Assembly (NCBI GenBank): GCA_964529325.1
Contig: CAZGWH010000036.1
Span: 1-22,334 of the forward strand
Length of the DNA: 22,334 bases
Direction: 5' to 3'
From: GCA-2689995 sp964529325
GTDB lineage: Bacteria; Fidelibacterota; Marinisomatia; SCGC-AAA003-L08; GCA-2689995
The notes under the pieces were generated by a model, which saw nothing but the letters and a program-made list of their open reading frames with translations, did no database searches and was not told where the DNA came from. The position numbers and the translations under genes are program-made. Positions within the stretch are counted from its first letter, which is position 1. Each line of letters starts with the position of its first letter. Of this stretch, positions 7,007-15,718 are shown one piece after another.

Positions 7007-7900
7007 TTACTTTTCAGCTAATTTTTGATTATTCTTATTTTCAAGATGAATCATCACTGGTGATGCTACAAAAATAGAAGAATATGTTCCTACCAATACA
7101 CCTAGCGTTAACGCAAATGCAAAATTATGGATTACTTCCCCACCTAATAACAACAACACAATAACCACAATTAAAGTCGTTAATGATGTAATTACCGTTC
7201 TACTTAATGTTTCATTTAAAGAAAGGTTTACAACACCTTCTAAACGCTCTTTGCTATATTTATGAATATTTTCTCGAATTCGATCAAATACAACAATTGT
7301 ATCATTTAATGAATAACCCACAATTGTTAATAATGCTGCAATAATTGATAAATCAATATCTTTACTTAATAATGAAAAGATTCCTAATGTTATAAAAACA
7401 TCATGAACCAAGGCAGCAACACTTCCAACAGCATAATATCGGTCAAACCGAAACCAAATATAAATCATGATACCAATTAACGCCATAATAATAGCATAGA
7501 TTGCATCTTTCCGAAGCTCACTCCCAATTTTAGGTCCGACCATTTCAACTCTGCGAATTTCATATTTATAATTCCCTAACGCTGAACTTAGTTTTTGATT
7601 TGCATCTTCAGTGTTTTCAATTATATCCGTTTTAATTAATAATTCATTTGGACTTCCAAATTCAATTACTTCAGCACCACCAAATCCATTAGATTCTAAA
7701 TTAGATCTAATTTCAGTAATATCGGGTGCTTTTTCAAAAAGGACTTGTATTACCGTCCCCCCTGTAAAATCAATTGACAATCCCAATCCGCCATTCATTA
7801 CAATTGAAGCTAAACCAGCAATTATTAATGCAACGGAAATTCCAAATGCAACCGTTTTTTGCTTTAAAAAATTAATGTTTGTTTTTTTTATTATTCTCAT
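7007..7900 (-). CDS. secF: Protein translocase subunit SecF
   Basis: Inner-membrane RND-type partner of SecD that uses the proton gradient to pull exported proteins out of the SecYEG channel. 297 residues, normal for SecF. After the first membrane helix (about 17-35) comes the diagnostic periplasmic 'GLSIDFTGGTVIQV' motif (about 39-52). The C-terminal five-helix block contains 'TIVGYSLNDTIVVFDRIREN', the conserved TM4 region with the functionally important aspartate and arginine. The ATG follows the double stop of secD by 7 nt with AGAG just before it, so the pair is co-transcribed. A strong terminator lies downstream. Confidence 0.97.
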   Translation of the reverse strand: MRIIKKTNINFLKQKTVAFGISVALIIAGLASIVMNGGLGLSIDFTGGTVIQVLFEKAPDITEIRSNLESNGFGGAEVIEFGSPNELLIKTDIIENTEDANQKLSSALGNYKYEIRRVEMVGPKIGSELRKDAIYAIIMALIGIMIYIWFRFDRYYAVGSVAALVHDVFITLGIFSLLSKDIDLSIIAALLTIVGYSLNDTIVVFDRIRENIHKYSKERLEGVVNLSLNETLSRTVITSLTTLIVVIVLLLLGGEVIHNFAFALTLGVLVGTYSSIFVASPVMIHLENKNNQKLAEK

Positions 7901-7907
7901 AGCTCTA

Positions 7908-9806
7908 TTAAATATATAATTTAGTTAATGGTTTTTTTGACCCCAAGAACATTAAAATTGTTCGAGTGATAAAAATTGAAGTAAACATTGAACATAAAAT
8001 CCCAATGCTTAATGTAATTGCAAATCCTTTAATAGGACCTGTTCCAATTCCCCATAATACAAATGCAGCAATAAATGTTGTAATATTTGCATCTAAAATT
8101 GTGATGAATGCTCGCTGATAACCCGCATCAATCGAAGACATCGCTGTTTTACCAGAATCAAGTTCTTCTCTAATTCGCTCAAAAATAATTACATTTGCAT
8201 CAACAGCCATACCAATTGTCAATATCAATCCAGCAATTCCAGGTAAAGTTAATGTTGCTCCTAACGAAGAAAGAAGTCCAATAATTAATCCAACATTTAA
8301 AATAACCGCTAAGTTTGCAAGCATTCCAAATCCAGAATAAATAAATATCATTAAAATAATTATCAATATAAAACCATACGCAAGTGCTTTTAAACCTGAA
8401 TTTATTGAATCAGACCCTAGTGATGGTCCAACAGTTCTTTCTTCAATGATATGAACTGGTGCAGGTAATGCTCCCGCCTGTAATACATTAGAAATATCTT
8501 TCGCTTCATTTATATCATCTAGACCGCTAATTTGAGTACGACCTCCTGGAATTCTATCTCTAATTACAGGTGCCATAAATATTTTTCCATCCAAAATAAT
8601 AGCCACATTTCGGCCAATATTTGCACCCGTACTTCTACTCCAAATCCGTGCACCTTCAGAATTCATAGATAAATTCACTACTGCTTGACCCGAATTATCT
8701 GAACCAGCAGATCCAAAATTAGGTAGAGCATTTTCAACAACTCCACCTGTAAGCCATGGATTTGATTTTACAAGATATAAACTTCTTAATTGAACTGTAG
8801 ATAATTCAGTTGGGACATCTAATACTTTTGCTGACCAAACAAATTTTGAATGTCTTGGGATATTTTTTTTGACATCTTCTCTGTTTAAAATTTCTTTTAC
8901 TTTTTCAACTTCTGATTCCACAACAGCTACAGTGCCACCAATTGGTCTTAAATATCCAGACAATGGATTGGTTTTTAATACTTCCTTTGGAGTTAATAAA
9001 CTCTCTTCAGAATTCAATTCTTCATCTAATGCATCTGCAAATATATCTTTGGGTTGAGAAAATACATCTGCTGAATCTGAAGGTTCTGAAATTTCTAATT
9101 CAGTAGGTGCTTCTTCTGTTGGCATATTTTCAATTAAAAATTCATCAATCGCCTGAATAGCTTCACCAACTTCTTCATTTGTTCGAACTAAATTGAATTC
9201 TAATAATGCCGTACTTCTAATTAAATTTCGAGCTCGTTCTGTATCTTTAACCCCTGCAAGCTCAACAATTATTCTATTATGACCAGATCTTTGAATTACG
9301 GGTTCAGATACTCCAAACTCATCAACTCTATTTCTAATAATTTCTAATGCGCTTCCAACTGCTTGGTCACCTCTGTTTCGTAATTCATCTACAACAGAAG
9401 CATTATCAGATGTTGTACCTAATTTATGATAATGGCGAATTAAACGAAAATCTCTGTCATTCGCTTCATCTTCAAGCACATCAAAAAATGACTTTTCTTC
9501 ATCACCTGAAATTTTTGCACAATCTTGAATAATTTCTCTTAATTCCTCTGATTGTGAATCAGAAACATTTAATGCTAATGTATCCATATCAACTTCTAAA
9601 ACCACATGCATTCCGCCTTGTAAATCCAATCCTAAATTGATAGAAAGATCTTCAAGTTCTTTATAAACTTCTGGTTCTTCAGTCTTTAATTTTATTTTTT
9701 CTTCATCACTTAGATTATAAAACTTTAGTGTTGGATATAATTTGAATGATGCAAATGCCAACAAGGCAGAAATTAGAATCCAGCGAAAGGTTAAATTATT
9801 AAACAT
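7908..9806 (-). CDS. secD: Protein translocase subunit SecD
   Basis: Partner of SecF in proton-driven late-stage Sec export. 632 residues: first membrane helix at about 9-26, the hallmark 'LGLDLQGGMHVVLEVD' (about 58-73), a periplasmic P1 region with 'IRNRVDEFGVSEPVIQ' (about 157-172) and 'IIVELAGVKD', the second half with 'PNFGSAGSDNSGQAVV' and 'GGRTQISG', and the five C-terminal membrane helices with 'GMAVDANVIIFERIREEL'. An acidic, low-complexity insertion at about 228-275 in the periplasmic part is unlike E. coli SecD. The ATG (9806) has only a weak AAGAGA upstream. A 157 bp spacer separates it from the methyltransferase gene, so it may have its own promoter. Confidence 0.97.
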   Translation of the reverse strand: MFNNLTFRWILISALLAFASFKLYPTLKFYNLSDEEKIKLKTEEPEVYKELEDLSINLGLDLQGGMHVVLEVDMDTLALNVSDSQSEELREIIQDCAKISGDEEKSFFDVLEDEANDRDFRLIRHYHKLGTTSDNASVVDELRNRGDQAVGSALEIIRNRVDEFGVSEPVIQRSGHNRIIVELAGVKDTERARNLIRSTALLEFNLVRTNEEVGEAIQAIDEFLIENMPTEEAPTELEISEPSDSADVFSQPKDIFADALDEELNSEESLLTPKEVLKTNPLSGYLRPIGGTVAVVESEVEKVKEILNREDVKKNIPRHSKFVWSAKVLDVPTELSTVQLRSLYLVKSNPWLTGGVVENALPNFGSAGSDNSGQAVVNLSMNSEGARIWSRSTGANIGRNVAIILDGKIFMAPVIRDRIPGGRTQISGLDDINEAKDISNVLQAGALPAPVHIIEERTVGPSLGSDSINSGLKALAYGFILIIILMIFIYSGFGMLANLAVILNVGLIIGLLSSLGATLTLPGIAGLILTIGMAVDANVIIFERIREELDSGKTAMSSIDAGYQRAFITILDANITTFIAAFVLWGIGTGPIKGFAITLSIGILCSMFTSIFITRTILMFLGSKKPLTKLYI

Positions 9807-9963
9807 TTATTTCTCTTATGTTTTAATTAAAATTTTAATTGGTAAAAAGGGTTTTTTACTCACTTATAAAGCAAGGAAATTTAAGGAATCTTATATTTCA
9901 TCTTCAAAGCATTGTTTGAAAAATTAAAATGTTTTTTCATTAAATAAATTATAAATAAAACGG
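9807..9963. other. Spacer upstream of secD with short AT-rich dyads
   Basis: 157 bp without a gene, the likely place of a secD promoter and of any end to the methyltransferase transcript. It contains a 16 bp AT-only palindrome AATTAAAATTTTAATT (9825-9840), 19 bp before the secD ATG, and a 6 bp hairpin TTCAAA-gcattg-TTTGAA (9903-9920) without a U tract. Neither is strong enough to name as terminator or operator. Confidence 0.3.
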
Positions 9964-11538
9964 CTATTTTATATAACTTAAACTGATTGATGGAATTTCA
10001 TTATTGGGAAAACATATTGAATTTGATTTATCAATTTTTAACCCTGCAGATTTAATACCATACTCAAATGAATTAAAATCAATTATATATTGATCAGAAA
10101 AACCATGAGTTGCATCATACGCTGTTGAAGCATTTTCCCCCAATGTTTTTTGACTAGAATACACATCTATTGTATGTAATTCTAACAATATTAATCCATA
10201 GTTTTTTATAAATGGTTTCCATTTTGAAATATGGTGAATAAAATCATTTAATACTTCATTTCCTTTAATCCATTTACCCTTATACGCAAATGCACCGCAT
10301 ATATTCATTGAATCAAAATTAGTATCAGATTTTATTGGATGATTTAATAATCTATTATGATCTAAAAACGAACGAACATTTAAACATTTGCTTAAATCAA
10401 TATTTAATTCGTTTAATTTTTCTGAAAACTCAAACGGGTCTCCAATGTTTCCTTTAATTAAATAATGGTTAATTCCTGCATTATTTAATGTTTTTGCAGA
10501 TGAAACTAATGCTTCCTCATTAAAATCTGCACCAATAATCCAAAGTGGGAATTCACTTAAATGTTGACCTCTTAATGTTGAATTTTTAACTACATTATAC
10601 AAATGCTCTAAAAACATTCCATTACCACATCCCATATCAGCAATACCTTTAGGTTGTGAATTTAATGGTTTATTAAAAATCACCTTAATTATTTTATCAA
10701 TTTTTTTAAAGTAAACAGAATGAGCTCCACCACTCCCCCAAACATTCATTGTACGATTAACATGTAACTCTGCTCCTAATACACTTCTTTCGTAAGCAAG
10801 GTTAGGGTTTTCAAAAATCTGTTCCGTTGCTCTACATAAAAGTGGAAGGTAAGAAACGGTAACACCAAATGCAGAATCTCTTTTACAAATAAACTTTCCA
10901 AATTCAGTTAAGGGAAAATCCACATTATTTTGAATAAAATTAATTTCAACTAAAAATTCAACTAAAAAATATTTCCAACTATTACTGATTTTATCATTAT
11001 TAAATTCTAATTTACCATTTTTTTCATTAATAAAATGAAAACTGTTCATTCCATTTGCAACTAACATTGGACCAATAATTGCTCCAGATAATAAATGAAA
11101 TATTCGTTTATTTTTAAAAGATTTAAATTTCATAATAGAGGATTGAAGATCATCACTAATATTTTCTAATAATGAATGTGGTAAATCATTCATGCTTAAT
11201 AATAATTCATTAAATTTTTCTATTATACCAATATGTGTTAATAATTCTTCACCTGAATCCGTAATTGAAATTTTATAATTATTGGAAGTATTCATTTCCT
11301 CTTTGGAAATCCATCCTTGGGATAATAATAATCGAAAAGCAACATTTAGATACCCTGAATTTGCAGTATATTTTTTACAAATATCTAAAAATGATATATT
11401 AGGATTTTCTAAAATATTATTAATTATTCCTTTATTTTGCAATGCAATTATAGAAGGGATAACAGCAATACCATCTAAATAATAAAATAATATTTTTCTA
11501 AATTCTTTCTTTCTCTTGTATGAAATTTCTTTTTCCAT
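9964..11538 (-). CDS. Class I SAM-dependent methyltransferase with N-terminal helical domain
   Basis: 524 residues, no signal peptide. The N-terminal part (about 1-95) reads as a winged-helix dimerisation domain of the kind seen in small-molecule O-/C-methyltransferases ('FLDICKKYTANSGYLNVAFR'), followed by a long helical region (about 95-285). The Rossmann methyltransferase core starts near residue 290 with motif I 'GIADMGCGNGMFLEHL', then 'WIIGADFNEEAL' for the ribose-binding acid. The C-terminal 'YDATHGFSDQY' is conspicuous and recalls, from memory, AprA MT1-type iron-dependent methyltransferases of polyketide starter units. Substrate unknown. It follows the choline-kinase-like gene after 21 nt and probably shares its transcript; no polyketide or peptide synthase is present. 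Methyltransferase call is firm; subfamily is a lead only. Confidence 0.8.
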   Translation of the reverse strand: MEKEISYKRKKEFRKILFYYLDGIAVIPSIIALQNKGIINNILENPNISFLDICKKYTANSGYLNVAFRLLLSQGWISKEEMNTSNNYKISITDSGEELLTHIGIIEKFNELLLSMNDLPHSLLENISDDLQSSIMKFKSFKNKRIFHLLSGAIIGPMLVANGMNSFHFINEKNGKLEFNNDKISNSWKYFLVEFLVEINFIQNNVDFPLTEFGKFICKRDSAFGVTVSYLPLLCRATEQIFENPNLAYERSVLGAELHVNRTMNVWGSGGAHSVYFKKIDKIIKVIFNKPLNSQPKGIADMGCGNGMFLEHLYNVVKNSTLRGQHLSEFPLWIIGADFNEEALVSSAKTLNNAGINHYLIKGNIGDPFEFSEKLNELNIDLSKCLNVRSFLDHNRLLNHPIKSDTNFDSMNICGAFAYKGKWIKGNEVLNDFIHHISKWKPFIKNYGLILLELHTIDVYSSQKTLGENASTAYDATHGFSDQYIIDFNSFEYGIKSAGLKIDKSNSICFPNNEIPSISLSYIK

Positions 11539-11559
11539 ATTTATATATTCTTTAATTTT

Positions 11560-12456
11560 TTATAAATTTTTCATCCATAAATTGAAAGAGGGAGAGTCTA
11601 ACTTTTTTACAACTCTATCCAATCTCGTTTTTCCGTACTGACTAAAATTAAAATCAATATTTGATATTGAACTTTGAACAAAGCTCCAAAGCGTCCATCC
11701 ATAATCACTCATAATTCCATGTAAATTAACTCTAGAAACTAAATGATTATTTATTTCACCAAAATAATGTTGGATTAATTTATTAACCTGTATTTCTGAA
11801 AATTCCATTTCAACACTTAAATTACCCAAATCAAAACAGGCATCATTATTTCCACTATAATCAAAATCAATTAATAAAAATTTATTATTATCTATCAATA
11901 TATTTTCTGGTAAAATATCATTATGACATGGGACTAACTCATTTCTAAATTTTTCTAATTTATTTCCAATAATATTAATTTTTTCAAATTTGTCAAATGC
12001 AATTTGTGGTAATGTTAAGTTTTGCTGAGTAATAATTACCATATATTTTTTGATTAAATTATACATATTAAATTCTTGGAAAAATGGTTTTACAAGATGC
12101 AATCTTTTAACCATTTTAATTAATAATGAAAAATAAGGTTCTTTGTGAAAAGTCAGTTTTGAAATAGATTGAGAAAAAACAAAATCAGTTATAATAACCT
12201 GATGAGTTTCATCAAAATAGAAAATAGGAGGAGAAATTTTTGATTTAGCACAATTATCATTATTAATATATTTATTATAAAAATTTATCGATAAAAATTG
12301 TGAATCCGTATCTGGTTGGGATAAAAAATAGGATTGATTATCAACATCTATTTTATAATTTAAATTTGTCAACCCACTTTTTATTGGAGAAATTATAAGT
12401 TCTTTATTTCGCCAATTCGGGATTATTTCAATTAAGTTCTCAATTGTAATAACCAC
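11560..12456 (-). CDS. Choline kinase/APH-like phosphotransferase
   Basis: 298 residues of the choline/ethanolamine kinase and aminoglycoside phosphotransferase superfamily. The catalytic loop is 'LVPCHNDILPENIL' (HxDxxxxN) and the metal-binding motif 'LLIDFDYSGNNDACFDLGN' carries the DFD aspartate and a choline-kinase-like 'FDLGN' tail. An N-terminal lobe with 'GLTNLNYKI' resembles the nucleotide-binding loop of LicA/choline kinases. It would phosphorylate a small alcohol such as choline or ethanolamine; the true substrate cannot be read. The start is GTG at 12456: an in-frame stop lies just upstream and there is no early internal ATG. No clear Shine-Dalgarno is seen. It is 21 nt after batE and 21 nt before the methyltransferase, so it probably belongs to one transcript with either or both. 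Confidence 0.82.
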   Translation of the reverse strand: MVITIENLIEIIPNWRNKELIISPIKSGLTNLNYKIDVDNQSYFLSQPDTDSQFLSINFYNKYINNDNCAKSKISPPIFYFDETHQVIITDFVFSQSISKLTFHKEPYFSLLIKMVKRLHLVKPFFQEFNMYNLIKKYMVIITQQNLTLPQIAFDKFEKINIIGNKLEKFRNELVPCHNDILPENILIDNNKFLLIDFDYSGNNDACFDLGNLSVEMEFSEIQVNKLIQHYFGEINNHLVSRVNLHGIMSDYGWTLWSFVQSSISNIDFNFSQYGKTRLDRVVKKLDSPSFNLWMKNL

Positions 12457-12477
12457 TATTTAAGAAGAATTTTAATA

Positions 12478-13221
12478 TTACAATTCACGAATTTGAGATT
12501 TCAATATCCACCCAACAGTACCATCTATCAACTCTAGATTAATCCAATCCTCATTGTAATCTAAAATATTTACTTTTAATCCCTCATGAACTTCAACAAT
12601 TTTGCTAGAATATTCATTTGGTTCAGAATACGCAATAACAATAGGTGAATAAATAATTCCCTCTGAATTTGATTTTGATTCCAAAAATGAATGTCCGCAC
12701 AATAATGCAATTAAAATCAATTCAACAACAATGATATTTTCAATTGATATTATCCAATTTTGGAACAATGTTTTTCTTATTGTCATTAATAGCATGTATA
12801 AAAATAAACTTATTACAAATAATTTAATCCAATTTTGCAGACTAAAATAATTCCGAATTGTCTCATACCATTTTAAATAAATGGGTAAATCAGGTAAATC
12901 TATTTTATCAACAACATTTAAATTTGCAAGACTTAAATTATATTGTGCATCGTTATGTGAGGGAAATAATGCTAAACATTTTTCGTACGCCCAAATTGAG
13001 CCTGAAACTAATTTTTGTCGATAATAGGCATTCCCTAAATTATAATATAATTCTGGAGACTCCCAGTCATGTTTTAAAATATCTTCAAACTCTTGTATTG
13101 CTAATTGATAATTTCCATTACTATAGGAATCTATTCCATTTTGATATTTTTCAATAAGTTGAGGGTGAATCCCAAAAGCAAAGCAAAAAAGAATGGATAT
13201 AATACTTATTTTTTTTACCAT
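12478..13221 (-). CDS. batE: BatE: TPR and SH3-domain membrane protein
   Basis: Last gene of the bat operon; 247 residues. Signal-like N terminus (about 1-20), then tetratricopeptide repeats (about 21-95, with 'AIQEFEDILKHDWESPELYY' and 'NLGNAYYRQKLVSGSIWAYE'), two membrane helices (about 128-148 and 158-178), and a C-terminal SH3b-like domain (about 190-247, 'LKVNILDYNEDWINLELIDG' then 'VGWI'). This matches BatE of Bacteroidota and relatives, part of a periplasmic/inner-membrane complex with BatA-D linked to aerotolerance and envelope stress. Its ATG overlaps the end of batD by 7 nt (ATGGTAA). Confidence 0.88.
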   Translation of the reverse strand: MVKKISIISILFCFAFGIHPQLIEKYQNGIDSYSNGNYQLAIQEFEDILKHDWESPELYYNLGNAYYRQKLVSGSIWAYEKCLALFPSHNDAQYNLSLANLNVVDKIDLPDLPIYLKWYETIRNYFSLQNWIKLFVISLFLYMLLMTIRKTLFQNWIISIENIIVVELILIALLCGHSFLESKSNSEGIIYSPIVIAYSEPNEYSSKIVEVHEGLKVNILDYNEDWINLELIDGTVGWILKSQIREL

Positions 13222-14912
13222 TTTTGATCTAATTCATTTAATAAAATTTTAATATTTTTAATATCATTTTTAGATTTTTCATTTGAAACGGGTGCAAACC
13301 GAACAGCATCACCTCTATCTAATATTTCTTTAATATTATTTGATAAACTATTATCCATTGATTGTTTTTGAATTTTAGTAATAATTTCAACTGATGACCG
13401 TTCCACTTCTTTATTTAATTTTAAATTCATAAACATATTTAAACTTTTATGAATCGAACTATAGATTTCTTCTGCGTTTCCGTTTTCAACCAAACTACTA
13501 ATAGATATTTTATATGCTTTTTTTGCAATCCGACTACCTTTTGTTTCATCTAATCTTGATCTGCTTATGTGTAACATTCCAGGGATAAAATATAATATTA
13601 TGGATAAAGTAAATATAATAATGATGAGTTTTGAAACTAATGGCGAATTCATTCTTCTCCAATTTGGTTCAGATTCATCAGAATAACGAATATCTTTATC
13701 TAATAATGCGACTTCTTTTTTTGTTAACCCTATTGAAGTTGAAGACAATGCACCGTTTTCCTTTACATCTAAAACAATTTGTTTTGTTGATTTTGTTCGC
13801 CATTTTTTTAATCCTAAATCAAAATATAATAATTTTATACTGGGAATAATTATTTCACCCGAATAACGAGGGATTAAAATATACTCTATCGTTTTCGCAC
13901 CAGAAATTTTATCAGTCAACTCATTTTGTTTAATATTTATTTCAGGTTCAAATACTTCAAGTTCTCGAGGGAAAATAACATCTTGAATATCTACAGTCTT
14001 AATATTTCCTTCTCCATTAATTGTAATTAAAAAAGATAATGCTTCGTCCTGTTTAATTTCTTTTGATTTAATTTTTGTTGAAATATTCCATTTACCGACA
14101 GAACCTGATCTGCCAGCTTGTGTTTTTGGCAATGCCTTAACATTTAAACTTAATTCATTTGTTGCAATTGTAAATTCTTTAGAAGATGAGAAGAAAAAAC
14201 TCCGCCTCCCTTTTTCCCTCACCCCAACAACTGCAGTCATTGGATCAATTATAATTTCACCTGATTTTGTTGGGAAAAGAGCCATTTTTTTAACAACTGA
14301 TGCATACCATTTATCACTTCCTCGCCACGCTTCTTTTAATTGTAAATTTGATGGCGAATATAACTCCTGTGTCCAAAATCCTTGATAACGAGGAAGTTTT
14401 AAGATATCAAATCCTGATAAATCCGTTTTTGTATAAAGGGTATATGTAAGCGTTACTTGTTCACCTCTAAAAGGCGATTTATTATCTACAGTTGCTTCAA
14501 TAAAAAATTTTTGCCCTGAATTAGCAGTACTTTTATTATTCATTTTTGACCGGTCTAAAACCGAAATTTTAATTGGTTTTGATTTAAAAGATTTATTTCC
14601 AACACTAATATTCAAAATTGGTATTCTTAAATTACCCACTTTTTTAGGAATCAATGTCCAGCTCAAACTATAACTTGAAGTCATTTTACCATTGATCCAT
14701 TGCATATTTGTTGATTGACTCGGGCCTGAAGCAACTCTAAATTCTCTTAATACAGATAAATCTACATTAGGCATTTCTCCGCCATTTTCAACACTTACCG
14801 TTAATGTAAACGCATCACCTTCATAAATTGTTTTAGGCTCAGCATTTACCTTTATCTGTATTTGAGTAAAGCCAATAGCGAATAATATAAAAATTGATAA
14901 TAGTTTTTTCAT
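13215..14912 (-). CDS. batD: BatD (oxygen-tolerance family) membrane protein
   Basis: 565 residues from the ATG at 14912. A longer reading from TTG at 14918 is possible, but the ATG forms a TAATG overlap with the batC stop and is preceded at proper distance by AAGGA, so I prefer it. It has a signal peptide (MKKLLSIFILFAIGFTQ), then Ig-like beta-rich periplasmic domains typical of BatD ('EGDAFTLTVSVENGGEMPNV', later 'SPFRGEQVTLTYTLYTKTD'), a single membrane helix near 430-447 ('LIIIIFTLSIILYFIPG') and a cytoplasmic helical tail. Acts with the VWA proteins BatA/BatB at the inner membrane; biochemical role unresolved in the family. Co-translated with batC and batE. Confidence 0.92.
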   Translation of the reverse strand: MKKLLSIFILFAIGFTQIQIKVNAEPKTIYEGDAFTLTVSVENGGEMPNVDLSVLREFRVASGPSQSTNMQWINGKMTSSYSLSWTLIPKKVGNLRIPILNISVGNKSFKSKPIKISVLDRSKMNNKSTANSGQKFFIEATVDNKSPFRGEQVTLTYTLYTKTDLSGFDILKLPRYQGFWTQELYSPSNLQLKEAWRGSDKWYASVVKKMALFPTKSGEIIIDPMTAVVGVREKGRRSFFFSSSKEFTIATNELSLNVKALPKTQAGRSGSVGKWNISTKIKSKEIKQDEALSFLITINGEGNIKTVDIQDVIFPRELEVFEPEINIKQNELTDKISGAKTIEYILIPRYSGEIIIPSIKLLYFDLGLKKWRTKSTKQIVLDVKENGALSSTSIGLTKKEVALLDKDIRYSDESEPNWRRMNSPLVSKLIIIIFTLSIILYFIPGMLHISRSRLDETKGSRIAKKAYKISISSLVENGNAEEIYSSIHKSLNMFMNLKLNKEVERSSVEIITKIQKQSMDNSLSNNIKEILDRGDAVRFAPVSNEKSKNDIKNIKILLNELDQKW

Positions 14913-15718
14913 TACCAATCCTTTTCTAATTTTATACGATTTTTCGCTTTATATTTTTTTTTCATTAAATTTTTCTGACTTGCTTTTAATGCATTTAAAA
15001 TTGACTCGGCTTCTTCTTTTGCTAATTTTTCTTCTTCAGATTCTTGAGGCATTTTTTGCTCTTCTTGCTCTTCCTTATTTTCACTCTCTTCACCAGGTTG
15101 TTGCTGTTGTTGTTCCTCTTTTTCATTTTCTTCAGCATCCTGTTTTTCTCCAGAATCTTTTTGCTCACCCTCTTGATTTTGAGATTCAGATTGTTCTTTC
15201 TCTTTTTTCTCCTCCTCTTTCTCTTCATCATTTTCATCTGAATCTTGATTTTCTTGTTGCTGTTGCTGTTGTTGCTTCAACATGCGATTAGAAATTTCAT
15301 AATTTATTTTAGCATCTTCATCTTTAGGGTTTAATTCTATTGCTTGTTTATAAAAATCTAAACTCTCTTGAAATTTCCCCTGATTATACATACTATTTCC
15401 CATATTATAAATAGCATCTGATTTAAGCGTATTATCTTCTGAAGATAAATCCTGTCTAAACTCATCAATTGCACCCTCATAATCACCCGAAAGATAACGA
15501 AGGTTTCCCAAATTATAATGTAACCCTGATTTTTCAGGATATTTTTTAATTAATTCTTGATACTCATCAATTGCTTTTTGAAGTGCAGGGTCAACGGGTA
15601 AAGATTGTTGTTCATTCAGATTAGGGTTTGATATATTTTGTCCCTGTGGAAATTGCATTTGTTGGGTTTGCGGAAAAGATAACGCAAATAAGATTAAAAT
15701 GTAAATTATTTTTTTCAT
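14912..15718 (-). CDS. batC: BatC: TPR protein with acidic, glutamine-rich tail
   Basis: 268 residues from the ATG at 15718, which overlaps the batB stop as ATGA. The frame can be extended to a TTG at 15739, but the ATG restores a proper signal peptide (MKKIIYILILFALSFPQTQ) and has GGAAGGA upstream. Two to three TPR units follow (about 45-140: 'SGLHYNLGNLRYLSGDYEGA', 'SDAIYNMGNSMYNQGKFQES'). From about 145 to 235 the protein is almost only Q, E, K, D, N and S, including runs of glutamine encoded by CAA/CAG tracts (15254-15277 and 15097-15117). It ends in a short basic helix. The layout is that of BatC/TPR partners in bat operons, thought to act as a periplasmic scaffold. Confidence 0.88.
   Translation of the reverse strand: MKKIIYILILFALSFPQTQQMQFPQGQNISNPNLNEQQSLPVDPALQKAIDEYQELIKKYPEKSGLHYNLGNLRYLSGDYEGAIDEFRQDLSSEDNTLKSDAIYNMGNSMYNQGKFQESLDFYKQAIELNPKDEDAKINYEISNRMLKQQQQQQQENQDSDENDEEKEEEKKEKEQSESQNQEGEQKDSGEKQDAEENEKEEQQQQQPGEESENKEEQEEQKMPQESEEEKLAKEEAESILNALKASQKNLMKKKYKAKNRIKLEKDW

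Noticed and set aside
9825..9840. 16 bp palindrome AATTAAAATTTTAATT before secD as an operator
   Set aside because: Made only of A and T in very AT-rich spacer, where such palindromes are frequent by chance.
15254..15277. CAA/CAG trinucleotide tract considered as a variable repeat locus
   Set aside because: It is in frame in batC and encodes glutamine in a tail that is already low-complexity; length changes would only add or remove residues. No evidence of variability from one sequence.
14980..15291. 103-codon plus-strand and 71-codon minus-strand frames within batC
   Set aside because: Both are shadow translations of the low-complexity acidic/glutamine region; composition follows from the repeats.
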